Below, one piece after another: positions 38,310 through 50,933 of a DNA stretch of 64,000 nucleotides. Every line of letters begins with the position of its first letter. The first letter of the stretch is position 1. Origin of the DNA: Ischnura elegans (Eukaryota > Arthropoda > Insecta > Odonata > Coenagrionidae); NCBI RefSeq assembly GCF_921293095.1, contig NC_060252.1:186001-250000 (forward strand), in the 5' to 3' direction. The notes under the pieces were generated by a model. That model was not told the DNA's origin. It saw only the letters and a list, made by a program, of their open reading frames with translations, and searched no databases. Position numbers and translations under genes: made by a program.

Positions 38310-38425
38310 TCAGTGACCTCGCAAAGGGGCAACACAGATCGTAGAATATTTTAAGCTATTAAAGCATTCGAAATGAAACCTATCACCGATATCCAACTTA
38401 CCCTACCTAACCCATTATATTCATA
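38310..38425 (-). repeat. Conserved B-to-A linker, copy 9 (inverted)
   Basis: Reads CAGTGACCTCGCAAAGGGGC through CCTACCTAACCCATTATATT. It shares the ACACAGATCGTAGAATATT variant type with copy 8. Confidence 0.85.
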
Positions 38426-41400
38426 TCACACTCACGTTTTTAATTTTTTCATTTCGAGTTGTGAATTCGTGTTTGGAACAAGAATATTCATATCAAACTA
38501 ATATATTTAATTTTTTTTATTTCGAGTGAAAATTTGCGTTTGCAACAACAATATTTATATCAAACTAACTTTTTTAATTTTTACATTTCGAGTGGTGAAT
38601 TCGTGTTTGTAACAAGAATATTCATATCAAACTCACATTTTTAATTTCTACATTTCGAGTGGTGAATTCGTGTTTGTAACCAGAATATTCATATCACTCA
38701 CATTTTTAATTTTTTCATTTCGTGTGAAAATTCGCGTGTGTAACAAGAATATTCATATGAAACTCACTTTTTAATTTGTCATTTTGAGAAATGTATTCAC
38801 CTTTCTAACAAGAATATTCATCTCAGATTCACTTTTTTTATTTTTTCGTTTGAGTAGTGAAAACGTGTTTTGTAAATAGACTATTCATATCAAACTCACA
38901 TTTTTAATTTTTTCATTTCGGGTGGTGAATTCGCGTTTGTAACAAAAATATTAATACCAAACTCACTTTTTCAATTTCTTCGTTTCGAGTGGTGAATTTA
39001 CGTTTTCAACAAGAATATTGATACCAAACTCACTTTTTTAATTTTTTCATTTCGAGTGTTAATTCGCGTTTGTGGCAAGAAAACCCATATCAAACTCACT
39101 TTTTTAATTTTTTTCCATTTGAGTGGTGAATTTGTGTTTGTGAGAAGAATATTCATGTCAAACTCACATTTATTATTTTTTCATTTGTAGTGGGGTATTC
39201 GCGTTTGTACAAAGAATATTAATACTAATCTTCTTTAATTTTTGCATTTTGAGTGGTGAATTCGTGTTTGTAAAAAAAACCATATCAAACTCACTTTTTA
39301 AATATTTTTCCTTTTGAATAGTGAATTTGCTTTTGTTACAAGAATATTCATATAAAACTCACTTTTTTAATATTTTCATTTGAACTCATATGATAGTCAC
39401 TTTTTAATTTTTTTCATTTTTAGCAGTGAATTCACGTTTGTAACAAGAATATTCATATCAAACTCACATTTTTAATTTTTCCATTTCGGGTGGTGAATTC
39501 GCGTTTGTAACAAAAATATTAATACCAAACTCACTTTTTCAATTTCTTTGTTTCGAGTGGTGAATTTACGTTTTCAACAAGAATATTGATACCAAACTCA
39601 CTTTTTTAATTTTTTCATTTCGAGTGGTAAATTCGCGTTTGTGGCAAGAAAACCCATATCAAAATCACTTTTTTAATTTTTTTCCATTTGAGTGGTGAAT
39701 TTGTGTTTGTGAGAAGAATATTCATGTCAAACTCACATTTATTATTTTTTCATTTTATATTATTCGCGGGTATTCGCGTTTGTACAAAGAATATTAATAC
39801 TAAACTTCTTTAATTTTTGCATTTTGAGTGGTGAATTCGTTTTTGTAAAAAAAACCATATCAAACTCACTTTTTTAAATATTTTTCCTTTTGAATAGTGA
39901 ATTTGCTTTTGTTACAAGAATATTCATATCAAACTCACTTTTTTTAATTTTTTCATTTCGATTAGTGATTTCGTGTTTGTAAGAAGAATATTCATATCAA
40001 ACTTACTTTCTTAATTTTTTCATTTCGAGTGGTGATTTCGTGTTGGTAACCAGAATATTCATATCAATCTCACTTTTTTAAGTTTTGCTTTGCGAGTGCT
40101 GAAATTACGTTTGTAGTAAGAAAAAACATATAAAACTCACTTTTTTAATATTTTCATTTGAACTCATATGATAGTCACTTTTTAATTTTTTTCATTTTTA
40201 GCAGTGAATTCACGTTTGTTACAAGAATATTTATATCAAACTCACTTTTTTAATTTTTTCAATTCGAGTTGTTAACTCGTGTTTAAACAAGAATATGCAT
40301 ATCAAACTCAACTTTTTAATTTTTTCATTTTGAGTGGTGAATTCGTGTTTGTAACAAACTCACTTTCTTAATTTTTTCATTTCGAGTGGTAAATTTGTGT
40401 TTGTAACAAGAAAAACTCTAACAAACTCATTTTTTTAAATTTCTTCATTTTGAGTAGTGAATTCGCGTATGTTACAAGAATATTCACATCAAACTCACTT
40501 TTTATAATTTTTTCATTTCGAGAAACAAGAATACTAATATCAAACTTTCTTTTTAATTTTTTCATTTCGAGTAGTGACTCCCCGTTAGTAGTAAGATTAC
40601 ACCATATAATACTCACTTTTTAAATACTTTAGTTTTTAAAAGTGAATGTTTTCATTTTGAGAAGTGAATTCGCGTCTGTAATAGGAATATTCATTCAATT
40701 TCAGTTTTTTAATTCTTTCAATTCGAGTGGTGAATTCGTGTTTGTAACAAGAATATTCATATCAAATTCACTTTTTTAATCTTTTTTTTTCGATTAGTGA
40801 ATTCGTGTTTGTAAGAAAAATATTCATATCATATTTACTTTCTTAATTATTTCATTTCAAGTGGTGATTTCGTGTGGTAACCAGAATATGCAATCTCACT
40901 TTTTTAAGTTTTGCATCGCGAGTGCTGATTTTGCGTTTGTAGGAAGAGAAAACGCAAAACTTACTTTTTTAACATTTTCATTTGAACTCATAAGAAAGTT
41001 ACTTTTTAATTTTTTTCATTTTGAGTAGTTAATTTGAGTTTGTAACTAGAATATTCATATCAAACTCACTTTTTTAATTTTTTCATTTTGAGTGATTAAT
41101 TCATGTTTGTAACAAAAATATGCATTTCAAACTCATTTTTTTAATTTTTTCATCTTGAGTGGTGAATTCGTGTTTGTTACAAGAATATTCATATTGAACT
41201 AACTTTTTAAATTTTTTCATTACGATTGGTGAATTTGCGTTTGCAATAAGAAAAACCACATCAAAGTCACCTATGTAATTATTTCAATTCGAATGGTGTA
41301 TTCGCGTATATAACAAGAATATTCATATCAATCTCACTTTTTTAATTTTTCATTTCGAGTGGTGTATTCGTGTTTGTAAGAAGAACATTCATATCAAACT

Positions 41401-41490
41401 GAATTTTATTCATTTTATCATTTTCATTAGTGAACTCGCGTTTATTAGCAAGAATATTCATACCAAACACACGTTTTTATAATTTTAAGT
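38426..41490 (-). repeat. Satellite B block 9 (inverted, longest B array)
   Basis: About 3.06 kb of reversed B monomers with strong divergence. An internal segmental duplication is visible: about 38,900-39,300 and 39,470-39,900 share the order TCGGGTGGTGAATTC, TTTCAACAAGAATATTGATA, TGTGAGAAGAATATTCATGT. No linker or A follows; satellite C starts instead. Confidence 0.9.
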
Positions 41491-44400
41491 TTAATTTTTT
41501 AAATTACGGTTCTGACATGAAATCGGTTGAAAAATAAGGATTTGACGGTCGGAGGGTAAAAAATTGGAATTTTGCCTTTTTGAAATGATTCGTTATATTT
41601 TCCAAAGTTTACGTTGCAATTCAATTATATTCCGCATCATAGTGCTTCGCGTACAAACACACATTTTAAAAGTTATTCGATTGTAATCAATTGATAAATA
41701 AGGATTTTACGGTCGTAGGGTCAAAATTTTGAATTTTGCCTTTTTGAAACGATATGCAATTCAATGATCTTCTACAGCATGGTGCTTCACGTAAAAACAC
41801 ACATTCTAAAAGATATTCGATTGAATGCGGATGATAAATAAGGATTTTACGGTCGGAAGGTCAAAATTTGGAATTTTGCCTTTTTAAATGATTCGCTATA
41901 TTTTCCAAATTTTACGTCGCACTTCAATGATATTCTACAGCGTGGTGCTTCACGTAAAAGCATACTTTTAAAAAGTTATTTGATTGAAATCGGTATATAA
42001 ATAGGGATTTTGAGGTCGCAGGGTCCAAATTCGGAATTTTGCCTTTTTCAAATGATTCGTTCTATTTTCCAAAGTTCACGTTGCAATTCATTGATCTTCT
42101 ACAGCATGGTGCTTCATGAAAAAACACACATTCTAAAAGTTATTTGATTGAAATAGGTATTAAAATAAGGATTTTTAGGTCGGAGGGTTCGAATTGGGAA
42201 TTTTGCCTTTTTCAAATGATTCGTTCTATTTTCCAAAGTTGACGTTGCAATTCAATTTTATTATACAGCATGATATTTCACGTAAAAAGACACATTGTAA
42301 AAGTTAATTGATTGAAATCGGTTGATAAATAAGGATTTTACGGTCGGAGGGTCAAAATTTGGAATTTTGCCTTTTTGAAACGATATGCAATTCAATGATC
42401 TTCTACAGCATGGTGCTTCACGTAAAAACACACATTCTAAAAGATATTCGATTGAAATCGGCATATAAATAAGGATTTTGAGGTCGGAATGTCCAATTTT
42501 AGAATTTTGCCTTTTTCAAATGATTCGTTATATTTTCCAAAGTTGACGTTGCAATTCAATGATATTATACAGCATGATGTTTCACTTAAAGATACATATT
42601 TTAAATGTTACTCGATTGAAAGTGGTTGATTATTAAGGATTTTACGGTCGTAGGGTCAAAATTTGGAATTTTGCCTTTTTGAAACGATTCGTTATATTTT
42701 CCAAGGTTGACGTTGCAATTCAATGATATTAAACAGCATGATGTTTCACGTAAAGACACACATTCTAAATGTTATTCGATTGAAATCAGTTGATAAATAA
42801 GCATTTCACGGTCGGAGGGTCAAATTTTTGAATTTTGCCTTTTTGAAACGATTCGTTCTATTTATCAAAGTTTACGTCGCAATTCAATGATATTCCGCAG
42901 CATGATGCGTCGCGTAAAAACACACTTCTTAAAAGTAAATTGATTGAAATCAGTTGATAAATAAGGATTTAACGGTCGGAGGGTCAAAATTTGGAATTTA
43001 GCCTTTTTGAAATGATTCGTAATATTTTCCAAAGTTTACGTAGCAATTCTATGATATATCACAGCATGATGCGTCGCGTAAAAAGACACATTTTAAAAGT
43101 TATTTGACTGTAATCGGTTGATAAATAAGGAATTTACGGTCGGAGGGTCAAAATTTGGAATTTAGCCTTTTATAAATGGTTCGTTATATTATCCATAGTT
43201 TGCATCGCAATTCAATAATATTCCGCAGCAAAATGCTTTGCGTAAACACACACATTAAAATAAATCGATAAATAAGGATTTAACGGTCGGAGGGTCAAAA
43301 TTTTGAATTTTACCTTTTTGAAACGATTCGTAATATTTTCCAAAGTTTACGTTGCAATTCAATGATCTTCGATAGCATGGTGCTTCACCTAAAAACACAT
43401 ATTCTAAAAGTTTTTCAATTGTAATCAGTTGATGAATACGGTCGGAGGGTCAAAATTTGGAATTTTGTCATTTTGAAACGATACGTTGAATTTTCCAATG
43501 TTTACATCGCATCTCAATTATGTTCCGCAGCATGATGCGTCGCGTAAAAACACACATTTTTAAAGTTATTCGATTGAAATCAGTTGATAAATAAGGATTA
43601 AACGGTCGGAGGGTCAAATTTTGAAATTTAGCCTTTTTGAAATGATTCGTTACATTTTCCAAAGATTACGTGTCAATTTTATTATATTACGCATCATAGT
43701 GCTTCGCAAATAAACACACATTTTAAAAGTTATTTGATTGAAATCGGTTGAGAAACAAGGATTTTACGGTCGGAGGGTCAAAATTCGGAATTTTGCCTTT
43801 TTGAAATGATTCGTTATATATTCCAAAGTTTACGTAGAACATGGTTATTTATTCAAAAATACACATTTTAAAAGTTTTTCCATTGAAATCGGTTAATAAT
43901 GTAGGATTTTACGGTCGGAGGGTCAAAATTTGGAATTTAGCCTTTTTCAAATGATTCGTTATATTTTCCAAAGTTTACGTCGCAATTCAACGATATATCA
44001 CAGCATGATGTTTCGCGTAAAAACGCATATTTAAAAAGTTATTTGACTGAAATCGGTTGATAAATAAGGAATATACGGTCGTAGGGTAAAAATTTGGAAT
44101 TTTGCCTTTTTGAAATGATTCGTTCTTTTTTCCACATTTTACGTCGCAATTCAATGATATTCTATAGCATGGTTATTTACACAAAAAAACACATTATAAA
44201 TGTTTTTTAATTGAAATCGGTTGATACATAAGGATTTTACCGTCGGAGGGTCAAAATATGGAATTTTGCCTTTTTGAAATGGTTCGTTATATTATGAAAA
44301 TTTATGTCGCAATTCAAATATAATCTGTAGCATAGTGCTTCGCGTACAAACACACATGTTAAACGTTATTCGATGGAAATCGGTTGAGGAACAAGGATTT

Positions 44401-47400
44401 TACGGTCGGAGGGTCAAAATTCGGGATTTTGCCTTTTTGAAATGATTCGTTATATTTTCCAAAGTTTACGTCGCAACTCAATGATATTCTATAGCTTGGT
44501 TATTTGCGCTAAATTACACATTATAAAAGTTATTCAATTGAAATCAGTTGATAAATAAGGATTTTACGGTCGGATGGTCAAAATTCGGAATTTTGCATTT
44601 TTGAAATGGTTCGTTATATTATGCAAAGTTTACGTCGCAATTCAATCATATATCTCAGCATGATTTTCCGCATAAAAGAACATATTTTAAAAGTTATTGG
44701 ACTGATATCAGTTGATATATAAGGAATTTATAGTCGGAGGGTCAAAATTTGGAATTTTGCCTTTTTGAAATGATTTTTTATATTTTATAAAGCTTATGCC
44801 TTAATTCAATGATATTCTATAGCATGGTTATTTACCAAAAAATATACATAAAAGTTATTCCATTAAAATCAATTGATAAATAAGGATTTTACGGTCTTAG
44901 GGTCAAAATATGGAATTTTGCCTTTTTGAAATGGTTCGTTATATTATGCAAAGTGAACATCGCAAATCAATGATATATCACAGCATATAGCTTCGCGTAA
45001 AAAAACACATTTTAAAAGTTATTCGATTGAAATCTGTTGAGAAACAAGGATTTTACGGTCGGAGGGTAAAAATTCGGAATTTGGCATTTTTGAAATGATT
45101 CGTTATATTTTTTAAAGATTACTTTGCAATTCAATTATATTCCGCAGCATAGTACTTTACGTACAAACACACATTTTAAACATTTTTTAATTGAAATCGG
45201 TTGATAAATAAGAAATTAACGGTCGGAGGGTCAAAATTTGGAATTTTGCCTTTTTGAAATGATCCATTATATTTTCCAAAGTTTACGTTGCAATTCAATG
45301 ATATTCTATAGCATGGTTATTTATGCAAAAATACACATTATTAAAGTTATTCCATTAAAATCAATTGATAAATAAGGATTTTACGGTCGGAGGGTCAAAA
45401 TATGGAATTTTGCCTTTTTGAAATGGTTCCTTATATTATGCAAAGTTTACATCGCAAATCAAATATTTATCACAGCATAATGCTACGCGTAAAAACACAT
45501 ATTTTAAAAGTTATTCAACCGAAATCAGTTGATAAATAAGGAATTTACGGTCGGAGGGTCAAAAATTTGGAATTTTGCCTTTTTGAAATGGTTCGTTACT
45601 TTAAGCAAAGTGTACGTCGCAATGCAATGATTTATCACAGCATGATGCTACGCGTACAAACACATATTTTAAAAGTTATTTGATTGAAATTGGTTGTAAA
45701 ACAAGGATTAAACGGTCGGAGTGTCAAAATTCGGAATTTTGCCTTTTTGAAATGATTCGTTATATTTTCCAAAGTTTATGTCGCAATTCAATGATATTCT
45801 ATAGCATGGTTATATACAAAACAATATACATTATAAAAGTTATTCCATTGAAATCGGTTGATAATTAAGGATTAAACGGTCGGAGGGTAAAAATATGGAA
45901 TTTTGCATTTTTAAAATGTAACGGTATATTATGCAAACTTTACGTTACAACTCAATGATATATCACAGCATGATGTTTCGCGTAAAAACATATTTTAAAA
46001 GTTATTTGACTCAAATCGGTTGATAAATAAGGAATTTACGGTTGGAGGGTCAAAATTTGGAATTTTCCTTTTTTGAAATGATTCGTTATATTTTCCAAAG
46101 ATTACGTCGCAAGTCAATTATATTCCGCAACATTGTGCTTAGCGTACATACACACATTTGAAAAGTTATTTGATTAAACTCGGTTATGAATCAAGGAATT
46201 TACGGTCGGAGGGTCAAAAATCGGAATTTTGCCTTTTTGAAATGATTCGTTATGTTATCCAAAGTTTATATTGCAAGTCAATTATATTCCGCAGCATGAT
46301 GCATCGCGTACAAACACATATTCAAAAAGTTATTCGATTGAAATCAGTTGATAAGTAAAGATTTAACAGTCGGAGGGTCAAAATTTGGAAATTTGCCTTT
46401 TTTTGAAATGGTTCGTTATATTTTCCAAAGTTTACGTCGCAATGCAATAGTATATCACAGCATGATGCTTCGCGTAAAAAAACATATTTTAAAAGTTAAT
46501 CGACTGAAATTAGTTGATAAATAAGGATTTAACGTACGGAGGGTCAAAATTTGGAATTTTGCCTTTTTGAAATGATTCCTTATATTTTCCAAAGTTTACG
46601 TCGCAATTCAATGATATTCTATAGCCTGGTTATTTACGCAAAAAAACACATTATAAATGTTTTTTAATTGAAATTGGTTGATACATAAGGATTTTACGGT
46701 CGGAGGGTCAAAATATTGAATATTGCCTTTTTGAAATGGTTCGTTATATTATGAAAAGTTTATGTTGCAATTCAATGATATATCAGAGCATGATGCTTCG
46801 CGTAAAAAAACATATTTCAAAAGTTATTCGACTGAAATTTGTTAATAAATAAGGAATTAAACGGTCGGAGGGTCAAAATTTGGAATTTTGCCTTTTTGAA
46901 ATGATTCGTTATATATTATACAAAGTTTACGTCGCAATTCAATGATATTCTATTGCACGGTTATTTACGCAAAAAAACACATTATAAATGTTTTTTATTG
47001 AAATCGGTTGATACATAAGGATTTTACGGTCGGAGGGTCAAAATATTGAATTTTGCCTTTTTGAAATGGTTTGTTATAGTATGCAAAGTTTATGTCCCAA
47101 TTCAATGATATATCACAGTATGGTATTTCGCGTAAACACACATATTTTAAAAGTTATTCTACTGAAATCGGTTGAGAAACAAGGATTTTACGGTCGGAGG
47201 GTCAAAATTTGGAAGTTTCGTTTTTGAAATGATTCGTTATTTTTTCCAAAGTTTACGTCGCAATTCAATGATATTCTATAGCTTGGTTATTGACGCAAAA
47301 ATACACATTATAAAAGTTATTTAATTGAAATCAGTTGATAAATAAGGATTTTACGTACGGAGGGTCAAAATTTGGAATTTTGCCTTTTTAAAATGATTCG

Positions 47401-47745
47401 TTATATTTTCCAAAGTTTACGTCACAATTCAATGATCTTCTATAGCATGGTGCTTGAGTTAAACGCACACATTCTTAAAGTTATTCGATTGAAATCGGTT
47501 GATAAATAAGGATTTTACGGTCGGAGGGTCAAAATTTGGAATTTTGCCTTTTTGAAATGATTCGTTCTTTTTTCCAAATTTTACGTCGCAATTCAATGAC
47601 ATTCTATAGCACGGTTAAAAAAGGAAAAATACATATAATAAAAGTTATTCGATTGAAATCAGTTGATAAATAAGGATTTAATGGTCGCGGGGTCAAAATT
47701 TGGAATTTTGCCTTTTTGAAATGATTCGTTATATTTTCCAAAGTT
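41490..47745 (+). repeat. Satellite C (about 165-bp tandem repeat)
   Basis: About 38 monomers. Key landmarks of each are CGGTCGGAGGGTCAAAATTT, GGAATTTTGCCTTTTTGAAA, TGATTCGTTATATTTTCCAA, GTTTACGTCGCAATTCAATG, ACAGCATGATGCTTCGCGTA and AAAAGTTATTCGATTGAAAT. Spacing of the GGTCGGAGGG landmark is mostly 160-168 bp. Shorter monomers of about 140 bp near 41,711 and 42,343 lack the TTATATTTTCCAAAGTTTAC part. It has no visible similarity to satellites A or B. Frames inside it are short and chance-like. Confidence 0.93.
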
Positions 47746-47830
47746 AGGGTAAGGGGTAGGGTTAGGGTTGGGGTTTGGGTTAGGGTTAGGGTTAGGGTTA
47801 GGGTTCGGGTTAGGGTCGGGTTCGCATTAG
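47746..47830 (+). repeat. Interstitial TTAGGG-like tract
   Basis: About 85 bp of degenerate G-rich hexamers: at least four consecutive perfect GTTAGG steps (TTAGGGTTAGGGTTAGGG) plus variants TTGGGG, TTTGGG, TTCGGG and TTAGGGTCGGG. It begins in the middle of a satellite C monomer (after TTTTCCAAAG) and ends in non-repetitive DNA. The G-rich strand is the plus strand. Confidence 0.9.
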
Positions 47831-48371
47831 GTGAAAATGGGAGATATTTTAGTTTTCTTGTACTAAGCTGCAAGGTTTTCATACTCGACTGATATCGGAA
47901 TGATGACACTAAATGTTCAGAGAAGCCAATTTTTGAAAAAAAAAATTTGTGTAATTAACAGCAGTTTTCAGGAAATTTATTTTACGACCTACAGGCAAAC
48001 CCGAGATTGGAGATTGAAGAAATGAAATACGTGAGGAAAGTCATCCAAAATAACCCCGTAATTAGGGAGCAAGATTTCACTAATGCATCACGAAGGCTTC
48101 ACACCCTATGGACCCGGGTTAATATCCTTTCAGAGGCGGAAAGCTTTCAGATATGGCTGTATCCCTGCTTGAGAGTAGTGTGGACGGAACTTCCAGTGCA
48201 ACACACTGTCTGGCAGATGGGACGTTAAGCCCTGGTTAAGCCTATTGTTACAATCACTTATTTCAACACAGGGTTTATGTACTCCCTTCCTTACCTCGTG
48301 GTGAAAATGACCCCAGCTGTCCGTTTCCTCCCTCTAAATACCATGCCATATATAATATGAAGCACCCGGTA
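47831..48371. other. Non-repetitive flank with no clear gene
   Basis: No convincing coding region. The part from about 48,080 to 48,240 is GC-richer and ends with CAGATGGGACGTTAAGCCCT, which has the look of a retroposon tail, but I cannot assign a family. Confidence 0.5.
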
Positions 48372-48641
48372 GAGGCGTAATTATGGTTGGGGGATGAGGG
48401 GATAGATCCCTCTCCAAAGCCTCAGAGAAATTTAAAAAAATTAAACAAAAGTCTAGCTTTGATGAACAGCAACTGCATCTTCGTAAAGCTAAATTTTAGG
48501 TTCCAAAATGATGCAAAACGTATTTACAGGCATGCGTTTTTTTAATTTCATGGGATACCTAGTTGACTCCGGGGGGAGGGGGGGTGAAGTCCCCCCCCAG
48601 GTACTACCATCAACCCCAAAGCATATTCCTAGTTACGCCTC
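48372..48641. mobile_element. 270-bp MITE with GAGGCGTAA termini
   Basis: Starts GAGGCGTAA and ends TTACGCCTC (9-bp perfect terminal inverted repeats), flanked by the direct repeat CGGTA (48,367-48,371 and 48,642-48,646), which could be read as CCGGTA. Inside are G/C tracts (GGGGGATGAGGGG near 48,390; GGGGGGGTGAAGTCCCCCCC near 48,580) and no reading frame. The superfamily is unclear to me. Confidence 0.7.
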
Positions 48642-50426
48642 CGGTACCCGGGATATTCCGTGACTAAGACCTTTCCGGTGCTTAGATCACTTCGTTTAAT
48701 TGAGCATTTGAAATAATCGCGCAACTGCTGTCAGTGATGAATGAACAAAAATAGATTATGAGCCCGGGAAAAAACTCTCCTCACAATAATGTTTACGCAC
48801 TAAAAAAGAACTTTCCCATGATATTTTAACAATAGTAGATTGAATCTACCGGGTATAGTTTCTCTGTCGGCATTCTTCCGCGAATTCAGCGCCGTAAATT
48901 TCGTCTTGCCAGCCGTGTGACTAATCTTCACGAAATATTTTGCTTCCCCGTATCTGATAACAACACCGGACACTTTTTGTACTTCGATATAATGGTTTTA
49001 AGTCATTCCTGAGTCGAAAGGAACTGAATCTTTTTCGCGTGTTGAATTTGACTTAAATGATTCCGTTACTACTGACAACGCACAGTGGGCTGAAATCGAA
49101 AAAAGCTGGCCAAAAATCAAAATATCGACTTTTTAATTTCGAACTGGGAATGGTATATTATCATTTTAGAAGGTTTTGGGCATCTAAAACTGAATTTAAT
49201 TTTTTCTCAAAATTTTTTGTTTAATTTTTATAGCCTGCCAAAAATCAATAAAAATCTATGAAATTGTGAGTGCGCGATTTATACGTAAAAGTTTAACGTT
49301 TGTTCCCCCGTCAATGGAATATAATTCATAATTCGGAATTTTTGAGCATATTTGATAGAACCATTCTTTTAGCTCATTAGAGTGAACTTTTGTTTTAGTC
49401 AATTGTTATTTATTAACTTTATAAATTGCTAAAAATATCAGTTTTTCTTTATTTTTTTACCTAATGCTAGGATAAAAGTAGTTACCGCCACTTGCCGCCC
49501 CTAAGATATTTACTCCAAGAGTTAGACTGAAGTCTATATTATAGGACGGGAAAGTAAAATCTTGCTCCAACTTAAATCTTGCTCCAACTTGCTCCCCTCC
49601 GATTTTTTTGTGGTAAAGCAAAATGATGTCGGGCTGTTTTCGCTCCCCGTGAGCCGCAATACACCGAGTAGGCACTCGGGAACTTAGGATGACATGCGTC
49701 GAAGTACTTTTGAGAGACTGGATTATCCCTTAAGTGTGAGTGCATTGTACTCAACTACTTCTTATTTGCTGTTATTTATGGTTTGTACCCTCTTCTGACG
49801 ATTATATCCCTGGGACCGCGGGAGCCGCGTGCGGATGGTAAAAACCTAACGGTTCGCGCGCCCTCCAAGCCGTTTTTCCTCGGCGGCTACTACAATGCAC
49901 CCAGATTTGTTCTCTTACTATGGACACGTGCAAGTGTTTCCATTCTACAAATTAGGTTTTCCCAAAATATGCCGTCTATGCGATTGGCACGCTCATTTCC
50001 AGCCGAGTGGTCAGTATCAGTTTCCCTTCAGTATTCCTTGCTGAAGTTTGTGCCGAAGGACGTTCACAGTTAATTATGGATACAGCATTAGTGACTCGCC
50101 AAGATTTACATAGTGTTATATTGGCAAATAGAAGGGGCACCATCAAGCAGAAGAAATTGTTAAGTCAAAAAAAGTTAAGTAAAATGGTTAAGTCAAATCT
50201 GAGCGTTAAAGTGGTAGTCAAGCTAAACCATGGATTCCCCTCGGGTAAAAAGTTAACGTGAAGTTTAAACTGTTGAAAATGGCGGATGTTTTGAAATGCT
50301 GAAGTACCCTTCGATAATATACGGAAGAATTTATCGACCAAGTGCAGCATCCTCTGTTTTTATCCGTATCTACGATATCAGCAATCAATTTCCAATATTT
50401 TTAGCACCATAATAGCAATTAAATAA
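48642..50426. other. Intergenic DNA
   Basis: AT-rich and mostly featureless. A tandem doubling of AAATCTTGCTCCAACTT lies near 49,557-49,590. A GC-richer stretch at about 49,780-50,070 has a 96-codon frame that I cannot link to any family. Confidence 0.4.
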
Positions 50427-50828
50427 GTGAAATATTTCCATAAGACCGGTGATATATCCGGAACGGACCACTCTTTTCATGCTATTCGACGTATTCTACG
50501 GTATACGCTACGAAATCCTTACAAACATCTCAAGTTTGATAATAATCGCCATACAATAAATAATATTGTCTATTCTATGAACTGCAGTCGGAGATCGTGT
50601 GCTAAACCCCTGAAAATGTTGAAGTTATGCAATATTTGCGCCGCGTTAGGAGTTTGTTATGATTTGTGCCAGCCAAGTGAGTTGATGAAAAATACTAGAA
50701 TTACATATCGGAGGGAAGGAAGGAGGTGTAACAGGAGTGTAGGTATAAAAATCTGTTATTACCTGGTTTTGCTGACTTCATCAACGAATTTAAAATGTGT
50801 CGGTGTTTACAAAGACAGTTTGAATTAG
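50427..50828 (+). CDS. Unrecognised 133-codon open frame (doubtful)
   Basis: Begins with ATG at 50,427 and has nine or so cysteines (including CNICAALGVCYDLC) and a basic central part. I recognise no domain. No splice site, promoter or poly(A) context supports it, and the composition is like its surroundings. It may be chance or a fragment of a decayed repeat. Confidence 0.15.
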   Translation: MKYFHKTGDISGTDHSFHAIRRILRYTLRNPYKHLKFDNNRHTINNIVYSMNCSRRSCAKPLKMLKLCNICAALGVCYDLCQPSELMKNTRITYRREGRRCNRSVGIKICYYLVLLTSSTNLKCVGVYKDSLN

Positions 50829-50933
50829 AAGAACAGCCAAGTTTCTTATTTGGCAATTGAAAGAGAGAAAGAGATCGTACCTACTGATTGCATTCTGATT
50901 AAATAGCATGTGATGTCACTATAGAATTCATAA

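Noticed and set aside
47746..47830. A functional telomere
   Set aside because: The tract is short, degenerate and followed by more than 16 kb of ordinary sequence.
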